A stretch of DNA of 64,000 nucleotides from JBDKTH01 sp964558295 (GTDB taxonomy: Bacteria > Planctomycetota > Planctomycetia > Pirellulales > Thermoguttaceae): NCBI GenBank assembly GCA_964558295.1, contig CAZLDQ010000001.1, forward strand, positions 1-64,000, given 5' to 3'. Of this stretch, positions 36,783-46,924 are shown one piece after another (within the stretch, counting starts at the first letter, position 1; the number at the start of each line of letters is the position of its first letter). Under the pieces are notes generated by a model, which saw only the letters and a list, made by a program, of their open reading frames with translations, was not told where the DNA came from and searched no databases. Made by a program: the position numbers and the translations under genes.

Positions 36783-39263
36783 ATGTTCCTCGCCCCCTGG
36801 TTTGCCATCGCAGGTCTCGTTGCCGCCGCCGGCCCGATCGCAATTCATCTGTTGAATCGGCGCCGGTATCGGGTCGTGGAGTGGGCGGCGATGGACTTCC
36901 TGCGCCAGGCGGTCCGGCGCAGCCGGCGGATTTTGCAGTTGCGCGACCTGCTCCTTCTGGCCCTGCGTACCGCCTGCATGCTCCTGTTCGGTCTGGCGAT
37001 GGCCCGCCCCTATTTCGAGGCTTCTTCAACCGCCATCGATCCCGATCAGCCGGTCCACACCGTGCTCGTTCTGGATAACAGTCTGAGCATGAGCTACGAT
37101 CAGTTGGGCAAATCCTTGCTCGACCAGGCCAAGGCAACGGCTGCGGAGTATATCAACCGCCTGCCGCCGGGAAGCCGCGTGTCGGTCCTCCCTCTGTGCG
37201 GGTCTGCCAAAGAGTTCAGCCTCGGAGCCTACAGCACCAAAGAAGACGCCCTGGAAGCACTCGACGCGATCGAATCGGTGGACCGGCAGGCCAGCGCGGC
37301 AGCGGCCATCGATCTGGCCCTGGAAGCCTGCCGCCGAACGCCTAGTCCACCCTCGAAACAGGTGGTCTTTCTCTCCGATCAACAGTGGTGCAATTGGCCG
37401 GCTCAGTCGTTGGACACCCAGTTGAAGCAACTTCCCTGCCCCATGCAGCTTGTCCAGGTCCTTCCCGACAACGTCGAAAACGCCTGGATCGCCGATTTCC
37501 GCCTGGAAGACGGAATTGCCGACCTCAGCACGCCCGCCGTCTTTCGGGCCACGATCCATTACGAAGGCACTTCCCCACGGCATGATGTGCAGGTAACGCT
37601 TAACCTCGACGGCGTGACGGTCGCCACGCAAACCATCGAACTCCAGCCCGGCCAAGAGCGCGAGGTCCGCTTCCCTCCCTATCGGTTTGAGGTCTCGGCG
37701 GACCCCGGCCGGCCGGCGTTCGTCACCGCTGAAGTGACCATCCCGCACGACCGCTTGGCTGCCGACGACCACCGGTCGCTGGTAATCCCCGTCGTCTCAT
37801 CGCTGCCAGTAGTGTTCGTCGATCAGTATGGCCCCAGCGAAGATCCGCGGCGAAATCGCATTGGCGAAACCTATCGCCTTCGCCGCCTGCTGAACCCACA
37901 AACCAGTCGCGGAGACCAGAACCGGCAGCTTGTCGAGATCCGGCATGTAACGGTCGACCAATTGGACCGCGAGCTTTTGGCCAACGCCCGACTCGTGGTC
38001 ATTGCCGGCGTGCGTAGTCCTGAAGGGAGTGTACCGCTCTTGCGAGAATATGTCGAACAAGGCGGGGTTCTGGTGCTTGCGGCGGGAGGCGAGTTTGATC
38101 CGGCCGCCTGGACTGAGATGGCTTGGCAAGACGGCCTCGGTATCCTTCCCGCCCCGCTGAAGCCCGCGCCCGTCGGGCAACTGCCCAACGCCGCCGCTGG
38201 CCCGCTCCGCCCCTTCCAGCTCGATTTCGCCAGTCTGGTGCACGACTACTTCCTTCTGCCACAAGCTCCCCGCGAAGAACTGGAGGATCTCTACCGCCTT
38301 CCCTACTTCTTTCAAGCAGTCGAGCCCGACCTGAGCGATGATGTCCTTCAACGGCTGGTCCGCACGATGACCGAGAAGATCACCAAAGATCGGGCTGCCG
38401 TGGCCAATCTCGATCAACAGCTCCAGGAGTTGACCGCGCAAGAGGCACGTGGGACGCTCACCGACAGCCAGCGTCAAAAGCGCGAGCAACTGGAAACAAC
38501 CCGCGCCAATGTCCGGCCGCGCTGGCTCGCCTGGGCCGCAGACGAGTCGACCGGCGACGATGCCCGACCGCCGGTCGAACTGGCCGAACACTCCCGACCT
38601 CGCGTGCTCGGCAGTTACACAAACCGAATTCCCTTCCTCTTGCAACGTGTGTTGGGCCGAGGGGAAGTGCTCTTCATCTCAACCGGTGTCTACCGCGACT
38701 GGAACACTCTAACGACAACTAACGCCGTATTGCTCTTCGACCGCATCTTCCGCGACCTGCTCCAGCGTGGCCTGCCCCAACGGAACCTTACGTCAAGCAG
38801 CCAGCTCGTCTTGCCGGTCGCGCCCCAGTTGCGTCGCGCCAGACTCACCTTGACGACCCCCAGCGGCCGCGAAGAATCTCTGTCGGTCGACGCCCTGGGA
38901 CCCGATCGCTATGGTGTGACGCTGCGAAACCTCACCGAACGCGGCCTCTACCAGCTCACGGCCTACGGCACCAAAGACACGCCCCAGGCCGCCCCGGATG
39001 CCAAGATCTGGCATGTCGCCGTGGCCGTCAACGGGCCGGTGGACGAGTCGGACCTGCGTTCCCTGGGCCAGAACGAACTCGAACAGCGCATGGGCCAAGC
39101 CAATTTCCGCTGGATCGCTCACGGACAGCCGATCTGCCTCACTGCCGCCCAGGTTCACGGTCAGGACCTGTGGAAGTATGGAATCATGGGCGTCCTGGGC
39201 TGCCTGCTGGTCGAACTGGTGATTCTCGCATGGCCGTCACTCACCGGAGGGCGGTCCTCATGA
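36783..39263 (+). CDS. BatA/VWA-domain membrane protein
   Basis: This 826-residue protein starts with the BatA N-terminal signature (two helices around FAIAGLVAAAGPIAIHLLNRR and LLLLALRTACMLLFGLAMARP). A von Willebrand A domain follows from about residue 90, whose MIDAS motif D-x-S-x-S is present in LVLDNSLSMS, with FLSDQQW later. The remainder (about 230-800) is beta-rich with a glutamine-amidotransferase-like region, and a final helix lies near the C-terminus. The ATG at 36783 is chosen for the BatA start. The stop overlaps the next ATG (ATGA), so translation is coupled. Likely a membrane subunit working with the MoxR ATPase encoded downstream. Confidence 0.82.
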   Translation: MFLAPWFAIAGLVAAAGPIAIHLLNRRRYRVVEWAAMDFLRQAVRRSRRILQLRDLLLLALRTACMLLFGLAMARPYFEASSTAIDPDQPVHTVLVLDNSLSMSYDQLGKSLLDQAKATAAEYINRLPPGSRVSVLPLCGSAKEFSLGAYSTKEDALEALDAIESVDRQASAAAAIDLALEACRRTPSPPSKQVVFLSDQQWCNWPAQSLDTQLKQLPCPMQLVQVLPDNVENAWIADFRLEDGIADLSTPAVFRATIHYEGTSPRHDVQVTLNLDGVTVATQTIELQPGQEREVRFPPYRFEVSADPGRPAFVTAEVTIPHDRLAADDHRSLVIPVVSSLPVVFVDQYGPSEDPRRNRIGETYRLRRLLNPQTSRGDQNRQLVEIRHVTVDQLDRELLANARLVVIAGVRSPEGSVPLLREYVEQGGVLVLAAGGEFDPAAWTEMAWQDGLGILPAPLKPAPVGQLPNAAAGPLRPFQLDFASLVHDYFLLPQAPREELEDLYRLPYFFQAVEPDLSDDVLQRLVRTMTEKITKDRAAVANLDQQLQELTAQEARGTLTDSQRQKREQLETTRANVRPRWLAWAADESTGDDARPPVELAEHSRPRVLGSYTNRIPFLLQRVLGRGEVLFISTGVYRDWNTLTTTNAVLLFDRIFRDLLQRGLPQRNLTSSSQLVLPVAPQLRRARLTLTTPSGREESLSVDALGPDRYGVTLRNLTERGLYQLTAYGTKDTPQAAPDAKIWHVAVAVNGPVDESDLRSLGQNELEQRMGQANFRWIAHGQPICLTAAQVHGQDLWKYGIMGVLGCLLVELVILAWPSLTGGRSS

Positions 39264-41716
39264 ATGCCACCTACTACCTTGGTCGCCTGCTTGGCTTGGA
39301 ACAGACGCAAGCGATCCAGCGGATTGAACCCTCGCTCGCCGCTCCTTGGGCCCAAAGTGCTCCGGCGTGGGTCTTGTTCGCCTGCCTTGCCGCGGTCCTG
39401 GTGGCTGGGGTGTTCTATACCCGCTATCAATATGGCCGTCAACGAACCACCAGGCTCGCCCTGGCTGTCAGCCGTGCGCTGCTCTTGAGTCTGCTGGTGT
39501 TCATTCTTGCCGAACCGGTGCTCACGGTCCGCATCGCCAGCCGGCTGCGGCCTGCCTTGTGGATCTTGTTCGACGGTTCCGACAGCATGGCTGTGGCCGA
39601 CGATATGCCGGAAGACCAACGAGCCCGCTTGGCCGAGGCCACCGGCGCGGGGACACCAAGCCCGAGCACAACGAGTCCCGGAACCAACAGGCTGCGGGTT
39701 TCCCGAATTGACTACGTCAAGGCCCTGCTCGCAAAAGGGGAGGACGATACGAACCTCCTGGCCCAACTGAACAAGAGATTCCGTCTCCGGGCGTTCTTGT
39801 TCGACCGGCCCGAAGGAGTGCGTGCCTTGGAACTGGCTGCCCAAGGCGATACGAAGGTTGACCCCAAACATCTGGCGTCCCAACTGACGACCGACGGCCA
39901 GGTAACCGCCTTAGGCACCGCCCTCCACGATCTGGCCCGGCGCCATGCCACCAGCAATCTGGCTGGCGTGGTGATCGTCAGCGACTTCAACCAGAACGCC
40001 GGCCTTCCGGCCCTCGATGCGGCGACTCACCTGGGCGTGAACGTTTACACGGTCGGCGTGGGGCCGGTCGCCGCCGCTGACCTCGGCATCGATCTCCAAG
40101 CCCCCCCCGTGATGAAAAAGGACGAGCGAGCCACGCTGGTCGCTACCGTGCGTCAAGACGGCCTGACCGACCAGGTCGTCACCGTTCGCTTCGCCATGTG
40201 CCCGGCGGGCGAAGCCCACGGCCAGTCGACCTCGCTTGGCGAAATGAGCGTCCGCCTCGCTGCCGCCAGCCAGACGGTCGAACTCCCCTACGTCCCCACG
40301 CAGACTGGGCAATTCGTCTTCACCGCCGAGGTTGAGCCTCTGGAAGCGGAAGTCATTGCCGAGAACAATCGGGCTGAACGCGAAAGCATGGTGCGCGACG
40401 ATTTCATCCGGCTCTTGTTCGTCGAGTACGAGCCGACCTGGGAATGGCGGTTCATCAAAGAGGTATTCCATCGCGACAAGCTGGTCGGAGAGCGTGGCTT
40501 CCGCACCTTCCTCCGATCAGCCGATCCCAAAGTGCGGCAGACGAACGAATTGTTTCTCCCTGCCCTCACCCCGCCGCGCAACGAGTTCTTCGCCCATGAT
40601 GTGATCGTCATCGGCGACCTGCCTGCGGCCGCCTTGAGCCCGACGTTCTGCCGGATGGCCGAAGAGTTCGTCAGCAAATTCGGCGGCGGGCTGGTGATCC
40701 TTTCCGGTCCTCGGTTCGGGCCTGGCCAGTTGACCCAGACGCCCCTGGCCGACCTGTTGCCCGTAAAACTCGATCCCAATGCCCGACTCGCCGAACGGCC
40801 TCCGTTCCAACTGACTCGCACCGCCGATGCGGCCCAGTATGACTTCATGCAGCTGGGCGCCAACAGCACGGAAAACGACAAGGCTTGGGACAACCTCGGC
40901 CCACTCTCCTGGTACCAGCCGGTCGAAAGGCTCCGCCCCATGGCCACAGCCCTGGCCGTGCATCCGACCGACACCTGCGTCGATGGCAAGACCAAACAAC
41001 CGCTGATCGCTGCTCACTACTTCGGACGCGGCGAAGTGGTCTACCTCGGCTTCAACGAAATGTGGCGGCTGCGGCGCACTTACGGCGAGAAATACTACCG
41101 CCAGTTCTGGGGCCAGCTGATCCACCGCTTGGCCTTGCGCCACGCCCTCGGAACTCACAAACGTTTCGTCGTGCGTACCGACCGCCGCCAGTATCAGGCC
41201 GACGACCAAGTCCTCTTAACGGTGGAGGCCTACGACGCCAACTTCGAACCGCTCACCGAAGACAAGCTACCCTCGAAGCGTCTTTCGGCCGAGTGGATTC
41301 TTCCCCGGCAAAATGCCCAGGAAAGTGAAACCCGGCCGATTGGCATTACTCAGTTGCGCGAAGGAATCTTTGAGACTCGCCTTCCGGTCTTCGCCCCTGG
41401 CGAACATCGCGTCAAGGTGCACGACCCGATCGCCGACGAATCGGCCGAGGTCACCTTCCGGGTAGCCAGCGTGTCCGTCGAGCGGCAGCGTGCCGTACGC
41501 AATGTGGCCTTGCAGCAAGCTATCGCCGACGCGACCGGCGGGAAGAGCTATGACCTGACGACCGTTGCTCGACTTCCCGAGGAAATCCAACTCGTGGCAA
41601 AGACCGAAACGAACGTGGAAGTCATCCCCCTCTGGAACACTTGGCTTTGCTTTGGCTGTGTGGTCCTGTTGATGCTCGGCGAATGGCTTGGCCGAAAGTG
41701 GGTGAACCTGCCATGA
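39260..41716 (+). CDS. VWA / class I glutamine-amidotransferase-fold membrane protein
   Basis: This 818-residue protein has two N-terminal helices (about 33-55 and 68-85), a VWA-like domain with MIDAS sequence DGSDS (about residue 104) and GVVIVSDFNQNAG, a beta-sandwich region, and a class I GATase-like domain (about 430-640; LVILSGPRFGPGQL). A final helix sits at about 790-812. The GATase-fold part has no visible catalytic Cys in a nucleophile elbow, so it is probably structural. It is coupled on both sides by ATGA overlaps. It looks like a paralogue in architecture of the preceding gene and probably shares its complex. Confidence 0.78.
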   Translation: MNATYYLGRLLGLEQTQAIQRIEPSLAAPWAQSAPAWVLFACLAAVLVAGVFYTRYQYGRQRTTRLALAVSRALLLSLLVFILAEPVLTVRIASRLRPALWILFDGSDSMAVADDMPEDQRARLAEATGAGTPSPSTTSPGTNRLRVSRIDYVKALLAKGEDDTNLLAQLNKRFRLRAFLFDRPEGVRALELAAQGDTKVDPKHLASQLTTDGQVTALGTALHDLARRHATSNLAGVVIVSDFNQNAGLPALDAATHLGVNVYTVGVGPVAAADLGIDLQAPPVMKKDERATLVATVRQDGLTDQVVTVRFAMCPAGEAHGQSTSLGEMSVRLAAASQTVELPYVPTQTGQFVFTAEVEPLEAEVIAENNRAERESMVRDDFIRLLFVEYEPTWEWRFIKEVFHRDKLVGERGFRTFLRSADPKVRQTNELFLPALTPPRNEFFAHDVIVIGDLPAAALSPTFCRMAEEFVSKFGGGLVILSGPRFGPGQLTQTPLADLLPVKLDPNARLAERPPFQLTRTADAAQYDFMQLGANSTENDKAWDNLGPLSWYQPVERLRPMATALAVHPTDTCVDGKTKQPLIAAHYFGRGEVVYLGFNEMWRLRRTYGEKYYRQFWGQLIHRLALRHALGTHKRFVVRTDRRQYQADDQVLLTVEAYDANFEPLTEDKLPSKRLSAEWILPRQNAQESETRPIGITQLREGIFETRLPVFAPGEHRVKVHDPIADESAEVTFRVASVSVERQRAVRNVALQQAIADATGGKSYDLTTVARLPEEIQLVAKTETNVEVIPLWNTWLCFGCVVLLMLGEWLGRKWVNLP

Positions 41717-43395
41717 CAAAACTCGCCACGTTGCATCATCGTCTGACTGCCCTACGCCGCCGTCGTCGCGTGGTTCGTGTCACGACCGGCTTGGCTGCTT
41801 TGGCCATCGCCCTGCTCTGGATTCTGGTCGCCTTGTTCCTGGTCGACTGGCTGTTGCACATGACGCAGCTCCAGCGGGCTATCGCCCTTGTGTTCGCCTT
41901 GGGCACGTTGGTTTGGGCCTTCATGCGTTACGCGTTCCCCTGGCTTACCTATCGGGAGACGGAGTTGGACGTGGCCCTCTTGGTCGAACGTGAGCACCAG
42001 ATCGACAGCGATCTGGTGGCGGCCCTCCAGTTCGAACAGCCAGAAGCCCGCTGCTGGGGCTCTGCCCAACTCGAAGATCAGGTCATCGACTGCACGGCCC
42101 AGATTGGCTCGGGCCTCGACGTAAGTCACGATGTGCCTCGAAAGGACCTAACCCGGCGAGCCAAGCTGCTGGTCGTCATGGCCCTTTTCCTGGCGATTCT
42201 CACCTGGCAGTTCCCCGACTACGCCCGGGTGTTTCTCCAGCGGCTCTTGTTGGGCAATCGGCATTATCCCACACGAACCTCGATCGACTCCGTCACAATC
42301 AACGGGCATCCGGTCGACCTAAACGCTCGGCAACAGCAAGTCACCGCCTGTCCCTACGGCCAATCGGTTCGCTTCGAAGTAACCTGCTCCGGCGATCTCC
42401 CTTCCACAGGCCATGCCGCTTTGCAGGCGGACCGCGGCGCCCTGCAAACCACCGGGCCCCGCCCCCCGATGGCCGCCAAGCCGGGCGCGTATCTGGGCGT
42501 CCTGCCGCGGTTGGTGGATTCGGCCAGCTATCAACTGTATCTTGGCGATGCGTGGACACCCCCGGCCCGGCTGTTGGTCGTACCGTTGCCGATGATCGAC
42601 GTCCAGATGATCGTCACCCCGCCTGAGTATGCCCGGAACGACAAGGAAACCTCAACGGGAACCACCGGTCTGCGCTATATCTCCGTGCTCGAAGGCTCGC
42701 AAGTGGTCGTGCGTCTGATCTCCGATAAACCCCTTCGCGAAGCCACGTTCTCGATCGACGACAAGCCCTATCAGATGGCGAACGATCCCACCGCGTCCGA
42801 TGAACACCGCTGGACCCTCCAACCGTCCGGCACGCCCCTGGAAGCCGTGGCCGAGCCGATTCGTTACACGATCCAGGTGACCGACACCCACGGCCTCCAA
42901 CTTGAAAAACCGATCCAAGGCATAATCCGCATCAAGCCCGATCTGCACCCGCGAATCACCGGGAGCCTGATCACCCGCCACGTGCTCCCCACGGCCCGGC
43001 CAAGCATCGCCTTCAGCGCGTCGGACGATTATGGACTGGCCCGGATCTCCCTCTTACCAGAAGTGCTCCACGCCGATGGTACGACGGAGCCCCGCGAGGA
43101 AATCGTCATCTACGAACGGCCCAAGGAGCAACCGCCGAAGCAGAGTCTGGAGGATCGGTTCCGCGTTGATCTCGCGCCGCTTGGCACTGTCAAGGGCGAC
43201 CAGATCAAGCTGACGCTCCAGGCGGTCGACGACCGCGGAAGCCAACCGGGCAAGTCGGGCTCAGGCGAGCCGTTGGTCCTCCAGGTGACTGACGAGCAAG
43301 GCATTTTGGCGGCCATGTCCGAGACGGATCGGGAGTCTGCCCGTCAATTGCAGACGATGATTGAACGTCAAATCGACGTAGGAGAAGGGCCGTGA
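41713..43395 (+). CDS. DUF4175-like membrane protein, N-terminal half
   Basis: This 560-residue protein has an Arg-rich start (HHRLTALRRRRRVVRV), two close helices (about 25-46 and 56-76), a third helix (about 155-173) and then Ig-like beta domains (about 190-530) including VTPPEYARNDKET and SASDDYGLARISLLPE. These features match the N-terminal half of DUF4175-type proteins, which normally continue into a long Gln/Ala-rich helical region. Here that region is a separate gene beginning in a GTGA overlap. It belongs to the MoxR-VWA run and is probably an envelope-spanning subunit. Confidence 0.65.
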   Translation: MTKLATLHHRLTALRRRRRVVRVTTGLAALAIALLWILVALFLVDWLLHMTQLQRAIALVFALGTLVWAFMRYAFPWLTYRETELDVALLVEREHQIDSDLVAALQFEQPEARCWGSAQLEDQVIDCTAQIGSGLDVSHDVPRKDLTRRAKLLVVMALFLAILTWQFPDYARVFLQRLLLGNRHYPTRTSIDSVTINGHPVDLNARQQQVTACPYGQSVRFEVTCSGDLPSTGHAALQADRGALQTTGPRPPMAAKPGAYLGVLPRLVDSASYQLYLGDAWTPPARLLVVPLPMIDVQMIVTPPEYARNDKETSTGTTGLRYISVLEGSQVVVRLISDKPLREATFSIDDKPYQMANDPTASDEHRWTLQPSGTPLEAVAEPIRYTIQVTDTHGLQLEKPIQGIIRIKPDLHPRITGSLITRHVLPTARPSIAFSASDDYGLARISLLPEVLHADGTTEPREEIVIYERPKEQPPKQSLEDRFRVDLAPLGTVKGDQIKLTLQAVDDRGSQPGKSGSGEPLVLQVTDEQGILAAMSETDRESARQLQTMIERQIDVGEGP

Positions 43396-46300
43396 ACACA
43401 CTGCGGGATGTGATGATCGGAGTGTTGCTCTGGGGCGCAACGTCGGGCCTCCTCCAAGCCCAGACGATCCAGCCCGACAGCCTGCGCGCCAAGCAGGAAA
43501 CGCAGAAGCGAGTCCGGCAAATGGCCCACGAACTGGTCGCCGGGGCCTTGGAAATCCAATTGGTGCAACTCGAAGAAAACGGCCTTGTGAGCCTCGACCT
43601 CTATCGCGACATCCGCAAAATGCGAGACCACATCGATGACTTGATCGATGCGGCCATGCCGCAAGTCGTCGAACTGCTCACCAAAGTGGAGCTTGGTCCG
43701 GCCGACGAGCGCGAAAAGCACTTCTTGGCCGCCCGCCAGAAAAGCCGAGAGATCCTTGTCGCGCTCATCCTCCAGCGTCAGCAACTCCTTCGCCGCCTGC
43801 GCGTCGCCGAGATGGCTGCCCAGGCTCAGCGGCTAATCGCGATGGAGACCAAGATCCTCGGCACGACAGAGTCGCTTCCCCAGCAGGCCCAAGCCACACG
43901 CGAGGCGTTAACCCTCTCGACGATCGAAGATCAACGCGACATTCAAGCGGTTTATCTTGGCCTCAAAGCGATGCTGCGGGAAACGGGTTCCTGGGGTGCC
44001 CCCGTGGCCGCGGAAGCTGCCCGCGGGCTGGAATTGCTAAAGACCGGCCGCGTCGATGAAGAACTCGATGCCTCGGTCACGCACCTCGAAGCCACCCGAT
44101 TCATCGAGGCAGCCACCAGCCAACGCAACATCATCCGAGGCTTGCAGGCCCTATTGGAAGTCATCGAACGAGCCCAAGGGCTGATGCAGGACGAGCAGCA
44201 TTCGGTCCAGCAAATTGTGCGAGAACTGGCCGAACGTCAAGAAAAGCTTCGTGACGAGACTAGACAACCGGACCTCTCCCAAGAACAGGCGGAAACCCTC
44301 GTCCAGAGACAGTCGGAACTCCGCAACCAGATCGCCAAACTGGCCGAAGAGGTTCAGTCGGCAACCGCCGCGGAAAAAGCACTGGAGCAAGCCGAACAGG
44401 CAGCGGAGAAAGCCACCGCCGAGTTGTTCGAAAACAAGCCCGAAGCAGCCGCAACCAAACAACAGGAAGTGCTCGACCACTTGGCTGCCGCCGTCCAAGA
44501 GCTTCAGCAGGAACAAGCCGCAACGCCTGCCCAAGATGCGTCGCGCACGGCCGATCAGGCCCGGCAAATGGTCAGCGACCTGGAAAAAACCAAAGCCGAT
44601 CTCCAGCGGATTCAGAAAGCCCAGCAGACTGCATCGACCACGGCCAAGGACACCCCCACGGCAGCCAAGAAGCAGGAAGACCAGATCGCCCGGGAACTCG
44701 ACACCGTGCCCAAAGACCGCCAGCTTCCGAAGGACGTCACAGAAAGCATTGCCGAAGCCGAACAGGCAGCCCGCGACGCGGCCTCGCAGATGAAAGCTCC
44801 TGCCCAGCAGCGTCAGGAAGCCACGGCCAAAGCCGAGCGGGCGATTCAACAAGCCGTCGCCGAGACGGAGGCAGCCTTGGCCGACGCGCAACGCCAAGCA
44901 CTGGCCGCCAAAGTGGGCGAACTCTCCAAAGCCGCCGAGGCCCTCGATCGCGCCGCAACCACCGAACGGGCCATCGCCCAGGAGACCCAGCACGCGGCCC
45001 AAGAGCAGGGCCTGTCGCCCGAAAAGGCTCAAGAACTCGGGCAGCAGCAGACTGAGGTCAAGCAGGCCGCCGCCCAGGTGGCCAAAGAATCTGAACAAAA
45101 CGCTCCCCAGGCTGCCGAGACGCTCAAACGCGCCGCCACGCCGCTCAGTCGTGCCGAAGAACAACTCCAAGCTGCCCAAAAAACGCCGGGGGAAGCGTCA
45201 AAGCCCATGGCTCAGCAAGCTGCTACCCAAGCCCAGCAGGCAGCCCGGCAATTGGCACAAGCCGCCACCGAGTTGCGCAAAGAAATGGCCCAGGCCGCCC
45301 GGGAGTTGGCCAACCTGACCGGCCAGCAACACCAACAGGCCCAGCAAGCCCGAGAGGCGGTCGAACAGGCTGTAACCAAGCGGCCAGATCCCGTTGGCCG
45401 GCGCATCGAGCGATTGGCCCAGGCCAAAGAAAAGGTTCTCGAAGCGACCGCTGAACAAGAACGCGCCGCCGGTCGCCCGGAAGTTGCCCGGGCAATGGAA
45501 CTCGCCCGCGGAATCCAACGAGCCCTCGAATTGCAGAATCAAGCCGAGCAGGCCGCCCAGCCTACCAGCGATGGACATCCCTCGCAACCGCTGGAGGCCG
45601 TGTCAACGCAACAAGAGGTCGCCAAGCTGGCCGGCAAACTCGCCGAACGGGCTGCGGAGCAAAGCCCGCAACAAGGAGCCCAAGAGTCCCCGCCACAAAA
45701 CGAAGGCAAGACAGCGCTGGCCGAGGCACTCGCCCACGCCGAAAAAGCGGCTGCCGAGGCCGCCCGTGCCGTCCTCGACGCCAAGCCAGCCGAAGCCCAC
45801 GCCGCTCAAGAGCAGGCCCGTCACTCTCTCCAACAGGCTCGCGACCTGGTGGCGGCCGAATCGCAACGCGCAGCCGGTCTTCCTGCCAGTCAACCCAACA
45901 CCGAGGCCCAAGAACACGTCAGCCAAGCCGTGGCTGAGGCCCAGCAGTTGGCCAAGCCGGAGGCTCCCAAGGCGAGCGAGACTCTCGACAAAGCCAAAGC
46001 CGCCTCCAAGCAAGCCGAACAGGAGACGGCCCAAGGCAGGGCCGCCCCATCGCAGAAGGCGACCAGCGAACTACTCGGCCAGGCGGCCAAGCAGTTGGAC
46101 CAGGCGATGACCCAGTTGGCAGCAGAGGCGGCCAGACAACTGGACGTCCAGGCCCAACAAGCCGACAATCTCGCCGCCAAGGCAGCCGACGTGAGTCCCA
46201 ACGCCACGGAGCAGTTGCAAGCTGCCGCGCATCAGGCTGCCGAAGCCGCCCACGCGATTCCCGAGTCTCCCGAGCAGGTTTCACCGGCCGAGGAAGGCGT

Positions 46301-46901
46301 TGCCCAAGCGATGAACCAAGCAGCCACGGAACTCGCCACACGCGAGCAACAGCTTGCTCGCGACCGGGCCCTGGCCCAACAGTTGGCCGAGTTAGCCGCC
46401 CAACAGCAGGTGGCCGCCGAGCGTCTGGCCCAAGTCGAACAAGCCGCTCTGGGCAAACCGTCCCAAGAAGCCCTCCAAGCGCAGCAACAACTGACTGCAG
46501 CCGCCCAGGCAATGGCCGAGACGGCCCAGCAGATGGCCCAGCCCTCGGCCGCCTCCGATCAACCGACCCAAGAGCCGCCGGCAACGACCGCCACCACGCT
46601 CCCGACTCCCCCCGCCCAAGCCAGCGCGGCTGCCAACTCGGGCGGCGCGGTTGGACCAGAGCCGCCGTCAGCACCGAACGCTGCCAACGCAGCGCCGCCC
46701 CCCATCGAGCCGATCCCGCCTTCGCCACAAGGTGCGACCGTCTCGGCCGACGGAAGACTCGAAGACCGCCGCACGGCCGAAGATCCGTGGATCATGAACC
46801 TGCCGCCCGAACTGCGAAGCGCAATCCGCGCCAATGCCGAACGCCGGCCGCCCCGGGGCTACGAAGACAAACTCGAACGATACTTCAAGAATCTCGACTG
46901 A
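43392..46901 (+). CDS. Giant secreted Ala/Gln/Glu-rich coiled-coil protein
   Basis: This 1169-residue protein has a GTG start with GGAGAAGGG upstream, a signal peptide (about 1-24, VLLWGATSGLLQAQ), and an ordered helical segment (about 30-280). About 800 residues of low-complexity coiled coil follow, full of A, Q, E and K (e.g. AEQAARDAASQMKAPAQQ), then a Pro-rich linker (about 1055-1115). A short conserved-looking C-terminus has PELRSAIRANAERRPPRGY and EDKLERYFKNLD, resembling the tail of DUF4175-type proteins. It probably forms a long periplasmic rod. Composition makes several antisense frames open; these are not genes. Confidence 0.75.
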   Translation: MNTLRDVMIGVLLWGATSGLLQAQTIQPDSLRAKQETQKRVRQMAHELVAGALEIQLVQLEENGLVSLDLYRDIRKMRDHIDDLIDAAMPQVVELLTKVELGPADEREKHFLAARQKSREILVALILQRQQLLRRLRVAEMAAQAQRLIAMETKILGTTESLPQQAQATREALTLSTIEDQRDIQAVYLGLKAMLRETGSWGAPVAAEAARGLELLKTGRVDEELDASVTHLEATRFIEAATSQRNIIRGLQALLEVIERAQGLMQDEQHSVQQIVRELAERQEKLRDETRQPDLSQEQAETLVQRQSELRNQIAKLAEEVQSATAAEKALEQAEQAAEKATAELFENKPEAAATKQQEVLDHLAAAVQELQQEQAATPAQDASRTADQARQMVSDLEKTKADLQRIQKAQQTASTTAKDTPTAAKKQEDQIARELDTVPKDRQLPKDVTESIAEAEQAARDAASQMKAPAQQRQEATAKAERAIQQAVAETEAALADAQRQALAAKVGELSKAAEALDRAATTERAIAQETQHAAQEQGLSPEKAQELGQQQTEVKQAAAQVAKESEQNAPQAAETLKRAATPLSRAEEQLQAAQKTPGEASKPMAQQAATQAQQAARQLAQAATELRKEMAQAARELANLTGQQHQQAQQAREAVEQAVTKRPDPVGRRIERLAQAKEKVLEATAEQERAAGRPEVARAMELARGIQRALELQNQAEQAAQPTSDGHPSQPLEAVSTQQEVAKLAGKLAERAAEQSPQQGAQESPPQNEGKTALAEALAHAEKAAAEAARAVLDAKPAEAHAAQEQARHSLQQARDLVAAESQRAAGLPASQPNTEAQEHVSQAVAEAQQLAKPEAPKASETLDKAKAASKQAEQETAQGRAAPSQKATSELLGQAAKQLDQAMTQLAAEAARQLDVQAQQADNLAAKAADVSPNATEQLQAAAHQAAEAAHAIPESPEQVSPAEEGVAQAMNQAATELATREQQLARDRALAQQLAELAAQQQVAAERLAQVEQAALGKPSQEALQAQQQLTAAAQAMAETAQQMAQPSAASDQPTQEPPATTATTLPTPPAQASAAANSGGAVGPEPPSAPNAANAAPPPIEPIPPSPQGATVSADGRLEDRRTAEDPWIMNLPPELRSAIRANAERRPPRGYEDKLERYFKNLD

Positions 46902-46924
46902 TTCCCAAGAAACGAGGTAATTCC

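Noticed and set aside
44151..45179. 342-codon Leu/Gly-rich minus-strand frame
   Set aside because: Mirror of the Ala/Gln-rich coiled-coil gene; the composition of that gene keeps antisense frames open.
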